Under the pieces are notes generated by a model that was given only the letters and a program-made list of their open reading frames with translations, was not told where the DNA came from and searched no databases. A program made the translations under genes and the position numbers. From positions 3,166,001-3,230,000 of the forward strand of contig NZ_CP107841.1 in assembly GCF_036346855.1 (NCBI RefSeq): a stretch of DNA of 64,000 bases, in the 5' to 3' direction. The stretch is from Streptomyces europaeiscabiei (GTDB taxonomy: Bacteria; Actinomycetota; Actinomycetes; Streptomycetales; Streptomycetaceae). Positions 32,965 through 41,583 of the stretch are shown one piece after another; position 1 is the stretch's first letter, and each line of letters opens with the position of its first letter.

Positions 32965-33873
32965 ATGACGAACGATCGGCTCACGGTGGCGGTACTGGGC
33001 CCGGGCGGCGTGGGCGGACTGCTCGCCGCGCTCCTGGCCCGCGCCGGGAACCGCGTGATCTGCCTGGCCGGGGAGGCGACCGCGCAGGCCCTGGAGAAGG
33101 ACGGCATCCAGGTGGCAAGCGCCCGCTTCGGCGAGTTCACCGCCCGCGTGGAGACCGCGACGCAACTCGGCGAACCGGTCGACGCGGCCCTGATCGCGGT
33201 GAAGCACACCGCCCTGCCGGCCGCCCTGGACCGGCTCCCGGCGGCGGCCCTGGGCCCCGGCACCCTGGTCGTACCGTTCCTGAACGGCGTCGAGCACCCG
33301 GCGATCCTCCGCGCCCACTACGGCGGGACCGTCCCCGTCGCCCCCGCCACCATCCGCGTGGAGTCGACCCGGGTCGCCCCGGGCGTCATCGAGCACGGCA
33401 GCCCCTTCGCGGAGGTCGACCTGACCGGCGACTCGGTCCCTCCGGGCCGCCTCAACTCCCTTGCCGGAGCGCTGGAATGGGCCGGAGTGGGCACTCGCGT
33501 CCTGCCGGACGAGACGGCGGTGCTGTGGGCGAAGATGTCGTTCCTGGCCCCGTTCGCCCTGCTGACGACCCGCCACGGCCTGCCCCTCGGCGAGATCCGC
33601 ACGCAGCACCGCGGGCAACTGACCGCCCTGGTCGAGGAGACGGCGGCGGTCAGCGCGGCCGTCGGCGCCCCCGTGGACCCGGCCGAGGCGCTCCGCCGCT
33701 ACGACGCCTTCCCGCCCACCACCAGGTCCTCCATGCAACGCGACGCGGAGGCCGGCCGTCCCCTCGAACTGGACGCGATCGGCGGCGCGTTGCTCCGCGC
33801 GGCCGAGCGACACGGCGTACCGACACCCGTGGCGACCGCGGTCGTGGCCGAACTGCGGGCAGCGGGCCACTGA
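32965..33873 (+). CDS. 2-dehydropantoate 2-reductase-like (ApbA/PanE family)
   Basis: A 302-residue NADPH-dependent ketopantoate-reductase family protein. The Rossmann motif VAVLGPGGVGGLLAALLARAG starts at residue 7. DAALIAVKHTALPAAL and PFLNGVEHPAIL are the family's coenzyme loop and K/N active-site region. The C-terminal helical domain has LWAKMSFLAPFALLTT and SSMQRDAEAGRPLELDAIGGALLRAAERHGVPTP, including the substrate-binding family tail. It probably reduces ketopantoate or another 2-oxo acid; panE paralogues are common. GAGGGG lies 4-5 nt before the ATG. Its 3' end (residues VVAELRAAGH) has been duplicated downstream. Confidence 0.9.
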   Translation: MTNDRLTVAVLGPGGVGGLLAALLARAGNRVICLAGEATAQALEKDGIQVASARFGEFTARVETATQLGEPVDAALIAVKHTALPAALDRLPAAALGPGTLVVPFLNGVEHPAILRAHYGGTVPVAPATIRVESTRVAPGVIEHGSPFAEVDLTGDSVPPGRLNSLAGALEWAGVGTRVLPDETAVLWAKMSFLAPFALLTTRHGLPLGEIRTQHRGQLTALVEETAAVSAAVGAPVDPAEALRRYDAFPPTTRSSMQRDAEAGRPLELDAIGGALLRAAERHGVPTPVATAVVAELRAAGH

Positions 33874-34092
33874 ACGTGCCCCGGCCCCGCACCCGGCCCC
33901 GGCCCTGCACCCGGTCCGGGGCCGGGGCCGGGGCCGGGGCCGGGGCTCCTACACCGCCCGCACCCTGCCACGACCGAGGTCGTGGCGGAACTGCGGGCAG
34001 CAGGCCACTGAACGTGCCCCGGACCCGGCCCCGGCCCCGGTCGCAGTCCGGGGCCCAGGCTCCTACACCGCCCGCACCCCGCCCCCCACCCG
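33841..34092. repeat. Tandem duplication of the two convergent 3' ends
   Basis: Copy A (33841-33978) holds the true end of the PanE-like gene and a copy of the LysR gene's last codons. Copy B (33979-34092) repeats GTCGTGGCSGAACTGCGGGC and GGCCACTGAACGTGCCCCGG and carries the true LysR end. The left halves are offset by 138 bp and the right halves by 114 bp; the 24-bp difference is a GGGGCC slippage tract at 33918-33944. Confidence 0.88.
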
Positions 34093-34983
34093 CACCGCGT
34101 GCCGGGCCACCGTGTCCGCGAAGGCGCGGGCAGGTGGTGACAGCGCCTCCCAGCGCCGTACGGCCCAGCCGACGGTGAGCGGGGGCAGATCGGGGACCGG
34201 GACGAAGCGCAGCCCGGGGTGGCCGGGTCCGGTCCAGCCCGGGAGTGCGGGGACGACGGCGTGGCCGACGCCGAGTTCGGTGAGGAGGATCGCGGTGTCC
34301 CAGTCGGCGACACCGGCACCGGAAGAGCTGACGGAGATTCCCAACTCTCGGTAGGCGGCGTCGAGATGGGCGTACGAGGTGGAGTTCTCCGGCAGTCCGA
34401 TGAGCCGCATCCCGTCCAGCTCGCCGCCCTCCACCCGCTCCCGCCCGGCGAGTTCGTCGTCGGCGCGCACGGCGAGCACCCAGGGCAGCTCCGCCACGGC
34501 CCGCTGCTCGATGCCGCGGACGGCGGGCCCGAGGGTCACCCACGACAGGTCGAGGTCCCGGGACGGGTCGGCCAGCGCGTCGCGGCACCCGGCGCTCGAC
34601 CGCTCGGTCCGGAACTCCAGGCCCACGTCCGGGTACGAGCGCCGGAAGTCGACGATGCCCTGCGCCATGAAGTGCCGCACGGTCGTACCGCCGGTCGCGA
34701 TCCGTACGACGCCGCCGTCGCCGCGCACCATCTCGGCCAGCCTGCGCAGCGCGAGGTCCAGCCCGGTGAGGCCCTCGGCCGCCGCCTCCTGGAGCACCCG
34801 CCCGGCCCGGGTCGGCACGACCCCGCGGGCCTGCCGCTCCACCAGCCCGACGCCGACCTCCCGCTCCAGCCGCCGTACGTGCTGACTCACCGCCGACTGG
34901 GTGCAGCCCAGCTCACGGGCCACCGCGCTCAGGCTCCCGGCCCGGCAGACGGCGACGAAGACACGGAGATCGTCGAGGGTCAC
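34063..34983 (-). CDS. LysR-family transcriptional regulator
   Basis: A 306-residue LysR regulator. Residues 1-60 are the winged helix (VTLDDLRVFVAVCRAGSLSAVARELGCTQSAVSQHVRRLE). The remainder is the periplasmic-binding-like effector domain (GGVVRIATGGTTVRHFM, DLDLSWVTLGP, LLTELGVGHAVVPALPGW). The GTG at 34983 is chosen because it gives the canonical LysR N-terminus; no clear ribosome site precedes it. It is convergent with the PanE-like gene, and the last codons (VRVGGGVRAV) have a second copy in the flanking duplication. The target genes are unknown. Confidence 0.92.
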   Translation of the reverse strand: MTLDDLRVFVAVCRAGSLSAVARELGCTQSAVSQHVRRLEREVGVGLVERQARGVVPTRAGRVLQEAAAEGLTGLDLALRRLAEMVRGDGGVVRIATGGTTVRHFMAQGIVDFRRSYPDVGLEFRTERSSAGCRDALADPSRDLDLSWVTLGPAVRGIEQRAVAELPWVLAVRADDELAGRERVEGGELDGMRLIGLPENSTSYAHLDAAYRELGISVSSSGAGVADWDTAILLTELGVGHAVVPALPGWTGPGHPGLRFVPVPDLPPLTVGWAVRRWEALSPPARAFADTVARHAVRVGGGVRAV

Positions 34984-35128
34984 GGAACGAAGGTACCCAA
35001 GGTCGAGCTTGGGTGAGAGACCCACCCTCAAGGGCTTCCCTCCCCCCATCCACCCGTTCGGATGAAGCCGGGCCCGAAGTGACAGAAGGAACTCGCATCC
35101 CAAAATCGAACAGGCGTACCATTGCCGC

Positions 35129-35455
35129 GTGGCTAAGACCTATGACTTTCCCAGCGACCTCCTCGCCGGTCAGGAGGAGCTGCATCAGGTCCGGGCCGAG
35201 CTCCTGGCACTGCTGAAGCGGCTGCCCTGGTCGGTCGAACCCCTGGACGCCTTCAGTGACGACCACGGCTGGCGGAAGGTCGAGCGCCCCGCCTCCCCTG
35301 GCTGGACCCCCGACGAGCAGGCCGAGGTGGAGAAGCTCCGTGAGCGCGAGCGGGAACTGGCGGTCTTCGTGAGCTGTCACCGCTTCTGGGCGGAGGTCGC
35401 GACCGAGGAGAAGGTCGAGGCCCGCACCCGCCTCAAGCACGCCCACGGTTCCTGA
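35129..35455 (+). CDS. Conserved actinobacterial hypothetical (108 aa)
   Basis: A 108-residue cytosolic protein: an N-terminal helical part (DLLAGQEELHQVRAELLALLKRLPWSVEPL), a central FSDDHGWRKVERPASPGWTPDEQ and a charged coiled-coil-like tail (EVEKLRERERELAVFVSCHRFWAEVATEEKVEART). No known domain recognised. The start is a GTG at 35129. A TACCAT hexamer ends 6 nt before it and no ribosome site is seen, so leaderless. It is followed by a terminator and then tRNA-Val on the other strand. Confidence 0.82.
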   Translation: MAKTYDFPSDLLAGQEELHQVRAELLALLKRLPWSVEPLDAFSDDHGWRKVERPASPGWTPDEQAEVEKLRERERELAVFVSCHRFWAEVATEEKVEARTRLKHAHGS

Positions 35456-35492
35456 CACACGCGGGACCGACAAGCGAACCCCGGACATGCGA

Positions 35493-35521
35493 AAGACCCC
35501 GGCCGTCGCGGCCGGGGTCTT
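35493..35521. terminator. Hairpin between the 35129 gene and tRNA-Val
   Basis: A perfect 12-bp stem AAGACCCCGGCC / GGCCGGGGTCTT with loop GTCGC, followed by TCGTCT. It can end both convergent transcripts. Confidence 0.88.
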
Positions 35522-35529
35522 CGTCTCGG

Positions 35530-35601
<72 letters not shown>

Positions 35602-35754
35602 GAGTACGAGTCGACAGCCTACATCGCGCGAGGGAGTGCCCGGCAAACCGGTAACCGGGGGTTATCCCCACCCCTGTTCCGGGAGCGGCCCGGATCCCCC
35701 TCAAGCCGCCCGCTCCGTACGGTCGAAGCACAACGGACGACAGGGGAGATCGCC

Positions 35755-36540
35755 ATGGCACGCACGGCTCGTACGGCTCGCAGGTCACGCACGGGAGCGG
35801 CGGTCGTCGCCGGCCTCGCCGTCGCGCTCATGGCGTCCGTCGCCGCGTGCGGGGCGGACGCCGGGGAGGACCGGGACCCGGAGCACCGGAGCTTCGCCCT
35901 GGAGGGCCGGACGCTCACGGTCGACTCTGACGACTCGGCGCTCGAACTGGTCGCGGCGGACGTGGACGAGGTGAAGGTGACCCGGTGGTTCGAGGGGCGG
36001 GTCATGGTCGGCGGGGAGCCGGGGGTGACCTGGGAGATGAGGGACGACCGGCTGAAGCTGCGGGTGGAGTGCTCCGGCATGGTCGCCGACTGCGCGGCCA
36101 GGCACCGGATCGAGGTACCGCGCGGAGTCGCCGTCGCCGTGCGGAGCGACGACGGGAGTGTGGCCGCGAAGGGCTTCGCGGAGCCGTTGGAGGTCCGGTC
36201 GGCCGACGGCGCCGTGCGGGTCAGCGACTCCACCGGGCCGCTGGAGCTGCACACCGACGACGGTTCGGTGCGCGCGCTCGGTGTCGAGTCACGGAGCGTC
36301 AGGGTGAGCACGAAGGACGGTTCGGTCAAGCTCGAACTCGGCGTCGTGCCGGACCTGGTGGAGTCCCGCAGCGACGACGGCTCGATCAGCATCGGACTGC
36401 CGCGCGACACGTCGTACCGGGTGGAGACCGGCAGCGAGGACGGTTCCGTGGATGTGTCGGTGCCCCGTGACGAGGACAGCTCCCACGTGGTGACCGCCCA
36501 CACCCAGGACGGCTCGGTCAAGGTACGGAACCTGGGCTGA
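35755..36540 (+). CDS. DUF4097-type beta-helix lipoprotein
   Basis: A 261-residue exported protein. A long n-region (MARTARTARRSRTG) and hydrophobic AAVVAGLAVALMASVAAC end at a lipobox VAAC, giving a lipid-modified Cys near residue 31. The mature part is a run of short beta-strand repeats centred on DDGSV-like turns (VRSDDGSVAAKG, VRSADGAVRVSD, LHTDDGSVRALG, VSTKDGSVKLELG), the DUF4097 right-handed beta-helix pattern. It is an adhesin-like surface lipoprotein of unknown role. GGGGAG lies 6 nt before the ATG. Confidence 0.87.
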   Translation: MARTARTARRSRTGAAVVAGLAVALMASVAACGADAGEDRDPEHRSFALEGRTLTVDSDDSALELVAADVDEVKVTRWFEGRVMVGGEPGVTWEMRDDRLKLRVECSGMVADCAARHRIEVPRGVAVAVRSDDGSVAAKGFAEPLEVRSADGAVRVSDSTGPLELHTDDGSVRALGVESRSVRVSTKDGSVKLELGVVPDLVESRSDDGSISIGLPRDTSYRVETGSEDGSVDVSVPRDEDSSHVVTAHTQDGSVKVRNLG

Positions 36541-36639
36541 GAACCGTCCGGGAAGCTCGAACCGATCGACCCGTGTTTTCGTCCTTGACCGGTGGGAGAA
36601 TGGCACCGGTCAGGGTGGATGACAGCACGGGAGAGGGAA

Positions 36640-38184
36640 GTGACGGCGACACCAGCAGAGCCGTACACGCCGATTGTGCCGAGCGCACAACAAACCCACA
36701 GCCGTGCACCACGACCAGCCGACGAGCCCGCGCCACCCCTGCCGGACGGCCCCACGCCACCCCTGTCCCACCACCCCGCACCGCGGCGGGAGGACAGCCG
36801 CGTGCCGCGGCTCCGGAACCCCGCGCCCCCACCCGGCCGACCCTCGCGGCCCCTGCGCCGCTCCGCCGGCCGGGACGCGGTCACCCTGCTCGCCCTGCCC
36901 CTCGTCGCCCTGCTCGTGCTGCCCGCCTCCTTCGCCGGGGGCGGGACCCGGCGGTGGTTCGGGGGTCGGGCGGAGGGGCAGCGGGCCGAGGCGCAGGCGG
37001 CGAAGGACGCCGCGGCGGCCGCGTTCTACGAGCTGGACACCGCGCAGCGCGACCTGCGGATCTCGATAGAGACGATCACGGCGGTGGACGACTCCCCCGG
37101 CGCCCGCCGCGCGGCCGACGGCTTCGAGGCGCTGGGGCGGCGGATCGACGAGGCCAGCCACCAGTACATCAACGCCGTGGACGCCCACGACCTGGACCGG
37201 GACGACCTGGAGGCCTCCGTCGCCGCCCGCGCCCGGACCGAGCTGACCGCCGCCAAGGACGAGCTGGGGCGGGTCAAACAGGAGCTGGACCGGTTCGCCC
37301 AGGGGCTCGGGCCGCTGCTCGGCACGGCCGAGACCCAGCTGGCCCGGCTGGTCCCGGCGGTGGAGCGCGCCCGGCAGGGCCTGCTCGCCGCCTCCAATGC
37401 CCTGGACGCCGTGCGGGGTTCGCAGCTGAGGGCCGACGACCTCGCTGCCCGGCTGGCCGCTCTCGCGCCCGAGCTGACCAAGCTGAACCAGGGGGCCGGG
37501 CAGCACGGCGTACGGGAGACGCTGGAGCGGGCCGACCGGGTCGTGCGTGAGGCGGAGGCGGTGCGGGCGGAGGCCGAGCGGCTGCCGGAGAAGGCCGCGG
37601 AGATCGATCACCGGCTGGTGTCGCTGCGCACCCGCGCGGAGGCGCTGGGCACCCGCGCGGGGCAGGTGCCGCAGGTGCTGAGCGAGCTGCGGCGGCGGTT
37701 CGTGGCGGCCTGCTGGCAGGACCTCCAGCAGGTGCCGGACCAGGCCGCTCGGGACGTCGAGCAGGCCCAGCTGAAGCTGCGCGAGGCGCGGGCCGCGCGG
37801 GACGCCCAGCGCTGGCCGGACGCGACCTCGCTGCTGTCGACCGCACGCGCGCTGCTGAACCACACCGACGAGGAGGTCTCGGCGGCCGGCGACCGGCTGC
37901 GGCAGCTGAACGCCGTACAGAAGGACCCCCAGCAGGAGATCGACCGGACCCGGTTCGCCCTCCGGGACGCCCAGCGCCTCGCCATGACCGGCCGCTCCAC
38001 CCCCGACCCGCGCCACGCCCGCCCGCTGGACGACTCCGTGGGCCGTCTGGACCGGGCGATCGCCGCACTGGAGGGACGCCACCCCGACTACTGGCACTTC
38101 CTGACGGAGACCGAGGCCGTACGGCAGAACGTGGCCCGGGTCGTCGACCTGATCCGCAAGGAGCGCGGCGCGGGCGCCACCTGA
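36640..38184 (+). CDS. Coiled-coil single-pass membrane protein
   Basis: A 514-residue protein. A Pro-rich cytosolic N-terminus and one TM helix (VTLLALPLVALLVLPASFA, about residues 80-98) are followed by a long alpha-helical, Ala/Glu/Arg-rich extracellular part with heptad-like repeats (QLARLVPAVERARQGLLAASNALDAV, RETLERADRVVREAEAVRAEAERLPEKAAEIDHRL). It ends with EGRHPDYWHFLTETEAVRQNVARVVDLIRKE. No enzymatic motif. The GTG at 36640 is close to GAGGGA; ATG 36619 is an alternative. Conserved-looking Streptomyces hypothetical; possibly an envelope scaffold. Confidence 0.8.
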   Translation: MTATPAEPYTPIVPSAQQTHSRAPRPADEPAPPLPDGPTPPLSHHPAPRREDSRVPRLRNPAPPPGRPSRPLRRSAGRDAVTLLALPLVALLVLPASFAGGGTRRWFGGRAEGQRAEAQAAKDAAAAAFYELDTAQRDLRISIETITAVDDSPGARRAADGFEALGRRIDEASHQYINAVDAHDLDRDDLEASVAARARTELTAAKDELGRVKQELDRFAQGLGPLLGTAETQLARLVPAVERARQGLLAASNALDAVRGSQLRADDLAARLAALAPELTKLNQGAGQHGVRETLERADRVVREAEAVRAEAERLPEKAAEIDHRLVSLRTRAEALGTRAGQVPQVLSELRRRFVAACWQDLQQVPDQAARDVEQAQLKLREARAARDAQRWPDATSLLSTARALLNHTDEEVSAAGDRLRQLNAVQKDPQQEIDRTRFALRDAQRLAMTGRSTPDPRHARPLDDSVGRLDRAIAALEGRHPDYWHFLTETEAVRQNVARVVDLIRKERGAGAT

Positions 38185-38187
38185 GGC

Positions 38188-38212
38188 GCCCCGGCCCCTC
38201 CCGGGCCGGGGC
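38188..38212 (+). terminator. Hairpin after the coiled-coil gene
   Basis: A 10-bp stem GCCCCGGCCC / GGGCCGGGGC with a 5-nt loop, directly after the stop. Confidence 0.65.
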
Positions 38213-38324
38213 GGGGCCCAGGGCAGCCCGGTCGCCCCCCGGGGCACTGGGTTGCCCGGTCGAGCCCCTCGGCGGATGCTGAAGGGGTACGCAGGCCTCC
38301 GCTCACACCCGATGGGAGGCGGAC

Positions 38325-38969
38325 ATGGCCACGCACGCCACGCACACGGTGCGTCCGAAGGGCCGGCACGCGGGTCCCCGGCGGCGGATCAGGATCGACG
38401 AGCATCTGCCGGTCGACCACCGTCTCAACAGGGTCTACCGGTTCGGGGCGGGCCTGATGGGTCTGATCCTGATCGTCTTCGGCATCCTGGGCCTCATCGA
38501 CAAGGTGGGCTGGTTCGACACGAACGGCGACGAGGTCGTGGGGCTGAACACCAACGGCACGCTGAGCGTCCTGTCGATCGCCGTGGGGCTGCTGCTGCTC
38601 GTCGGCATGGTGATCGGCGGCAACTTCGCCTCCACGCTCAACATGACGCTGGGCGTCCTGTTCATCCTGAGCGGCTTCGCCAACATGGCCCTGCTGGACA
38701 CCGACTCCAACTTCCTGGCGTTCCGTATCCAGAACGTCCTGTTCAGCTTTGTCGTCGGCATCCTGCTGATGACGTTCGGAATGTACGGCAGGGTCGGCGC
38801 GGCTCTGCCGCACGACAACCCGTACTGGCGGGCACGCCACCCGCGGGAGTCGGAGCGCGAGATGCGGCGCAAGGCCGGTGTGGGGATGGCGAAGCTGGAA
38901 CGGGCCGACGCCCTCCCCGAACCGGAGTCCGGATCGGAATCCGGGTCGGACGGGAAGGGCGCCGGCTGA
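38325..38969 (+). CDS. DUF4383-like four-TM membrane protein
   Basis: A 214-residue protein with cytosolic ends and four helices: RFGAGLMGLILIVFGILGLIDKVGWF, VLSIAVGLLLLVGMVIGG, TLNMTLGVLFILSGFANMALL and IQNVLFSFVVGILLMTFGMYG. The LNTNGTLSVLSI and DTDSNFLAFR loops match DUF4383 proteins of actinobacteria. A His/Arg-rich start and a Glu/Ser tail flank it. The function is unknown. GGGAGG lies 6-7 nt before the ATG. Confidence 0.82.
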   Translation: MATHATHTVRPKGRHAGPRRRIRIDEHLPVDHRLNRVYRFGAGLMGLILIVFGILGLIDKVGWFDTNGDEVVGLNTNGTLSVLSIAVGLLLLVGMVIGGNFASTLNMTLGVLFILSGFANMALLDTDSNFLAFRIQNVLFSFVVGILLMTFGMYGRVGAALPHDNPYWRARHPRESEREMRRKAGVGMAKLERADALPEPESGSESGSDGKGAG

Positions 38970-39004
38970 CACCTGGTCGGGCCCGGGGGCCCGGGGCTCA
39001 GGTG
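38970..39004. terminator. Imperfect hairpin between convergent DUF4383 and amidase genes
   Basis: CACCTG (38970-38975) pairs with CAGGTG (38999-39004), enclosing a GGGCCC-rich inner stem. It overlaps the amidase stop codon. Confidence 0.5.
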
Positions 39005-40140
39005 CGGTACGCGTAGTAGTTCGCGGTCGGGTACGAGGCGATGATGCTCGCGACCGAACGGCGGTAGGTGTCCGCGTCGTGGTAGGTCAGGTACGGGACG
39101 CCGCTGGAGCTGCGGTAGGTCGTCATCATGGAGTGGTCCTTGTCGCCATCCTTGTTGAAGTCGACCTGCAGCACGTCGCCGATGTCCATCTGGTAGACGT
39201 TAGCGAGCGCGGTGGTCCGCTTGGCGGTCTGGGTGAACCAGGACCACTCGTTGACGCCGATCCAGGCGTCGGCCGTACCGTTCGACGCGTAGTACCAGGT
39301 GTCGTACTCCTCGGGCGTGACCGTGGAGATCTGCTTCCAGCCGCCCGCCAGGAGACCCTGGCTGAGGTAGTTGGTGCAGTCACCGCCCGCCGAGTTGTAC
39401 TTGCGGTACGCCGAGTTGTAGTTCTTCCAGTACTTCTCGGTGTACGTCGCCATGGCGTTGTAGTTGTACGCGCCGCCCGTGAGCGTCTTCGGCTTGGCCA
39501 CGGGGTTGCGGGTGGTGGCCGCCTTCGGGGCGCTGATGATCGCCATCGGCGTACGGCTCAGCTTGGCGTCCGCCGCCGGGGCCGCGGGCTCGTTGATGCG
39601 CGGGGCGCCGCCGTCGGTGGAGCGCATCGCGGTCAGCTGCCAGGTGCCGTCCGCCTGAGCGGCGAAGGTCAGCACGTGGTGCGCGTCGAAGCCCGTGGAG
39701 GCGGGCTCGTCGCCACGTATCTTCTTGTACTTGAGGGTCGTGGTCTCGGTGACCTTGACCGTGGCCTTCGTGCCCTTGACCTTGGCACTGTCGACGGTGA
39801 CCTTGGTGTCGGCCGAGGTGTAGGCCTCACCCAGGTCCGCGAGGCGGGACTTGGTGGAGCGCAGGGCGCTCAGCTTGCCGTCCTCGGCCTTCTTCTGGCC
39901 GGACGACAGCTTGACGCCACCGGTGGGCTTCAGCGACTTGCGGGCGGCCTTGCTGCCGAGCAGGACGGCCGTGCGGTCGGTGAGCACGTTGTCCGCGACA
40001 CGGCCGAAGGCGTCCTTGGTGGCGCTCGTGACCTTGGGCGTCGACGCGGTGGCGCTCGCGGCCGTGACAGGCAGCAGCGCGGTGGCCAGCACGGCCGCCG
40101 TGAGGGTCGAGCCTGCGAGGCTCAACGTCCTTGATCTCAC
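38998..40140 (-). CDS. Secreted amidase_6-domain protein
   Basis: A 380-residue exported protein. The signal peptide VRSRTLSLAGSTLTAAVLAT..LLPVTAASA is cleaved near residue 31. A Lys/Thr-rich N-terminal beta domain (about 40-190) precedes a C-terminal putative amidase domain: YNYNAMATYTEKYWKNYNSAY, GGDCTNYLSQGLLAGGW (the catalytic-type Cys), WIGVNEWSWFTQ, GDVLQVDFNKDGDKDHSMMTTY (the His). It is a likely cell-wall peptide amidase or NlpC/CHAP-like hydrolase. The GTG at 40140 has AAGGAG 7 nt upstream. It is followed upstream by a NodB-like deacetylase and a PBP on the same strand, forming an envelope group. Confidence 0.88.
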   Translation of the reverse strand: MRSRTLSLAGSTLTAAVLATALLPVTAASATASTPKVTSATKDAFGRVADNVLTDRTAVLLGSKAARKSLKPTGGVKLSSGQKKAEDGKLSALRSTKSRLADLGEAYTSADTKVTVDSAKVKGTKATVKVTETTTLKYKKIRGDEPASTGFDAHHVLTFAAQADGTWQLTAMRSTDGGAPRINEPAAPAADAKLSRTPMAIISAPKAATTRNPVAKPKTLTGGAYNYNAMATYTEKYWKNYNSAYRKYNSAGGDCTNYLSQGLLAGGWKQISTVTPEEYDTWYYASNGTADAWIGVNEWSWFTQTAKRTTALANVYQMDIGDVLQVDFNKDGDKDHSMMTTYRSSSGVPYLTYHDADTYRRSVASIIASYPTANYYAYRT

Positions 40141-40246
40141 TGGGAATCTCCTTGACCCCGAGTTGGTCTTACCCGGGAGCGAATCTTTACATGACCTCCT
40201 CAAGTGGAGTGAGGCCGGGGGGTGTAACAGATGGGCAACTGCGTGT

Positions 40247-41536
40247 TTATTTCACGACCGATGCCCAGTCGGACGGGGCCTGGGCGGGGTCGAGTCCGCG
40301 CAGGTTCGCCAGGGTCTCCGGGGACTGGACGTCCATCCAGTCGGCGAGTTCGTCGAAGGACACGCACTTCACGTCCTTCTTCACGCACACGTTCTTGATG
40401 ACCTCGTCGACGGCGTTCATGTAGATGCCGCCGTTCCACTGCTCGAAGTGGTTGCCGATGAGCAGGGGTGCCCGGCTGCCGTAGTACACGCGGTTGAAGC
40501 CGGCCATGTAGGTGTCGATGGTCTCCTGCTGCCAGGTCGGGAACATCGCCGGGTCGCCCTGGGTCTGGCCGTCGGACTGGTTGTAGAGGAAGTTGAAGTC
40601 CATCGACAGCGCCTGGTACTCGTCGTTGTACGGGAGCATCTGCAGCGGGAAGTCCCAGATGCCGTTCTTCTTGCCGGGCCACACCTGGTAGGCGCCCGGC
40701 GAGCTGGCGTCGTAGCGGTAGCCGAAGTCCTTGACGGCCTTCAGCAGGTTGTCCTGGCCCTCCAGGCAGGGGGCGCGGCCGCCCTTGATGGCGTCGATGG
40801 AGAAGGGCAGCGGGTCGAGGTCGGTGTCCCCGGTGTTGGTCTTCCAGTTGGCGACGAAGGAGTTGAACTCCTTGATCTCCTGCTTCCACTCCGCCACGCT
40901 CCAGTCGCCGCCGCCCTTCGCGCCGCAGAAGTGACCGTTGAAGTGGGTGCCTATCTCGTTGCCCTCCTCCCACGCCTTGCCGAGCTGCTCCAGCGTGGTG
41001 CGGACGTGGTCGTCGGTGGGGTAGCTGATCGCGGCGGCGCCCTTGTCGTGCTGGGGCGGGTCGTAGAGGTCCCGCTTCTCCTTGGGCAGCAGGTAGATGC
41101 CGGTGAGGAAGAACGTCATGTGGGCGTCGTACTTCTTCGCCAGTTCCCGGTAGTGCTGGAACAGGTTGTCGTCGCCGGCGAGCGCGCCGTCCCAGGAGAA
41201 GACGACGAACTGCGGCGGCTTCTCGCCCTTCTTGAGCGGTACGGCCTTCAGCCGCCCCTTCTGCGGGCCGGTGTAGGAGGTCGAGCCGTCCCCGATGACC
41301 TTCGTCCTGCCGTCCCACTGGGGTTCCGAGGAGTTCTTCGTGGACCCCTTCCCCCCGCTGCCGGCCGACGAGGCGGTCGGCGCGGTGTCGGCCGACTGAT
41401 TCAGCACCATGTAGCCGCCGCCCAGCGAGGCGACCACGAGGAGCGCTGCCAGCGTCAGGAACTGCGGGCGGGTGGTACGGCGCGGCGAGCGCGCTTTGCG
41501 ACGGCGGCCCTTCTGCGGCTTGCTGCCAGGCTTCAT
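40247..41536 (-). CDS. Membrane-anchored NodB-like (CE4) polysaccharide deacetylase-like protein
   Basis: A 429-residue protein. A very basic cytosolic start (MKPGSKPQKGRRRKARSPRR) precedes a TM/signal anchor (FLTLAALLVVASLGGGYMVL) and a Ser/Gly linker. The ectodomain has the CE4 layout: FVVFSWDGALAG (a general acid/base-type Asp), HMTFFLTGIYLL, EIGTHFNGHFCG (the HxxxH metal pair) and YRYDASSPG. An Asp-His-His triad is thus visible, so it could remove acetyl groups from peptidoglycan or another glycan; large inserts make the substrate uncertain. It is 47 bp upstream-linked to the PBP gene on the same strand. Confidence 0.8.
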   Translation of the reverse strand: MKPGSKPQKGRRRKARSPRRTTRPQFLTLAALLVVASLGGGYMVLNQSADTAPTASSAGSGGKGSTKNSSEPQWDGRTKVIGDGSTSYTGPQKGRLKAVPLKKGEKPPQFVVFSWDGALAGDDNLFQHYRELAKKYDAHMTFFLTGIYLLPKEKRDLYDPPQHDKGAAAISYPTDDHVRTTLEQLGKAWEEGNEIGTHFNGHFCGAKGGGDWSVAEWKQEIKEFNSFVANWKTNTGDTDLDPLPFSIDAIKGGRAPCLEGQDNLLKAVKDFGYRYDASSPGAYQVWPGKKNGIWDFPLQMLPYNDEYQALSMDFNFLYNQSDGQTQGDPAMFPTWQQETIDTYMAGFNRVYYGSRAPLLIGNHFEQWNGGIYMNAVDEVIKNVCVKKDVKCVSFDELADWMDVQSPETLANLRGLDPAQAPSDWASVVK

Positions 41537-41583
41537 GTACGGCTCATTCTGCGAGGGTGGCGGGTGCGGGTGCTCATCGGTGG

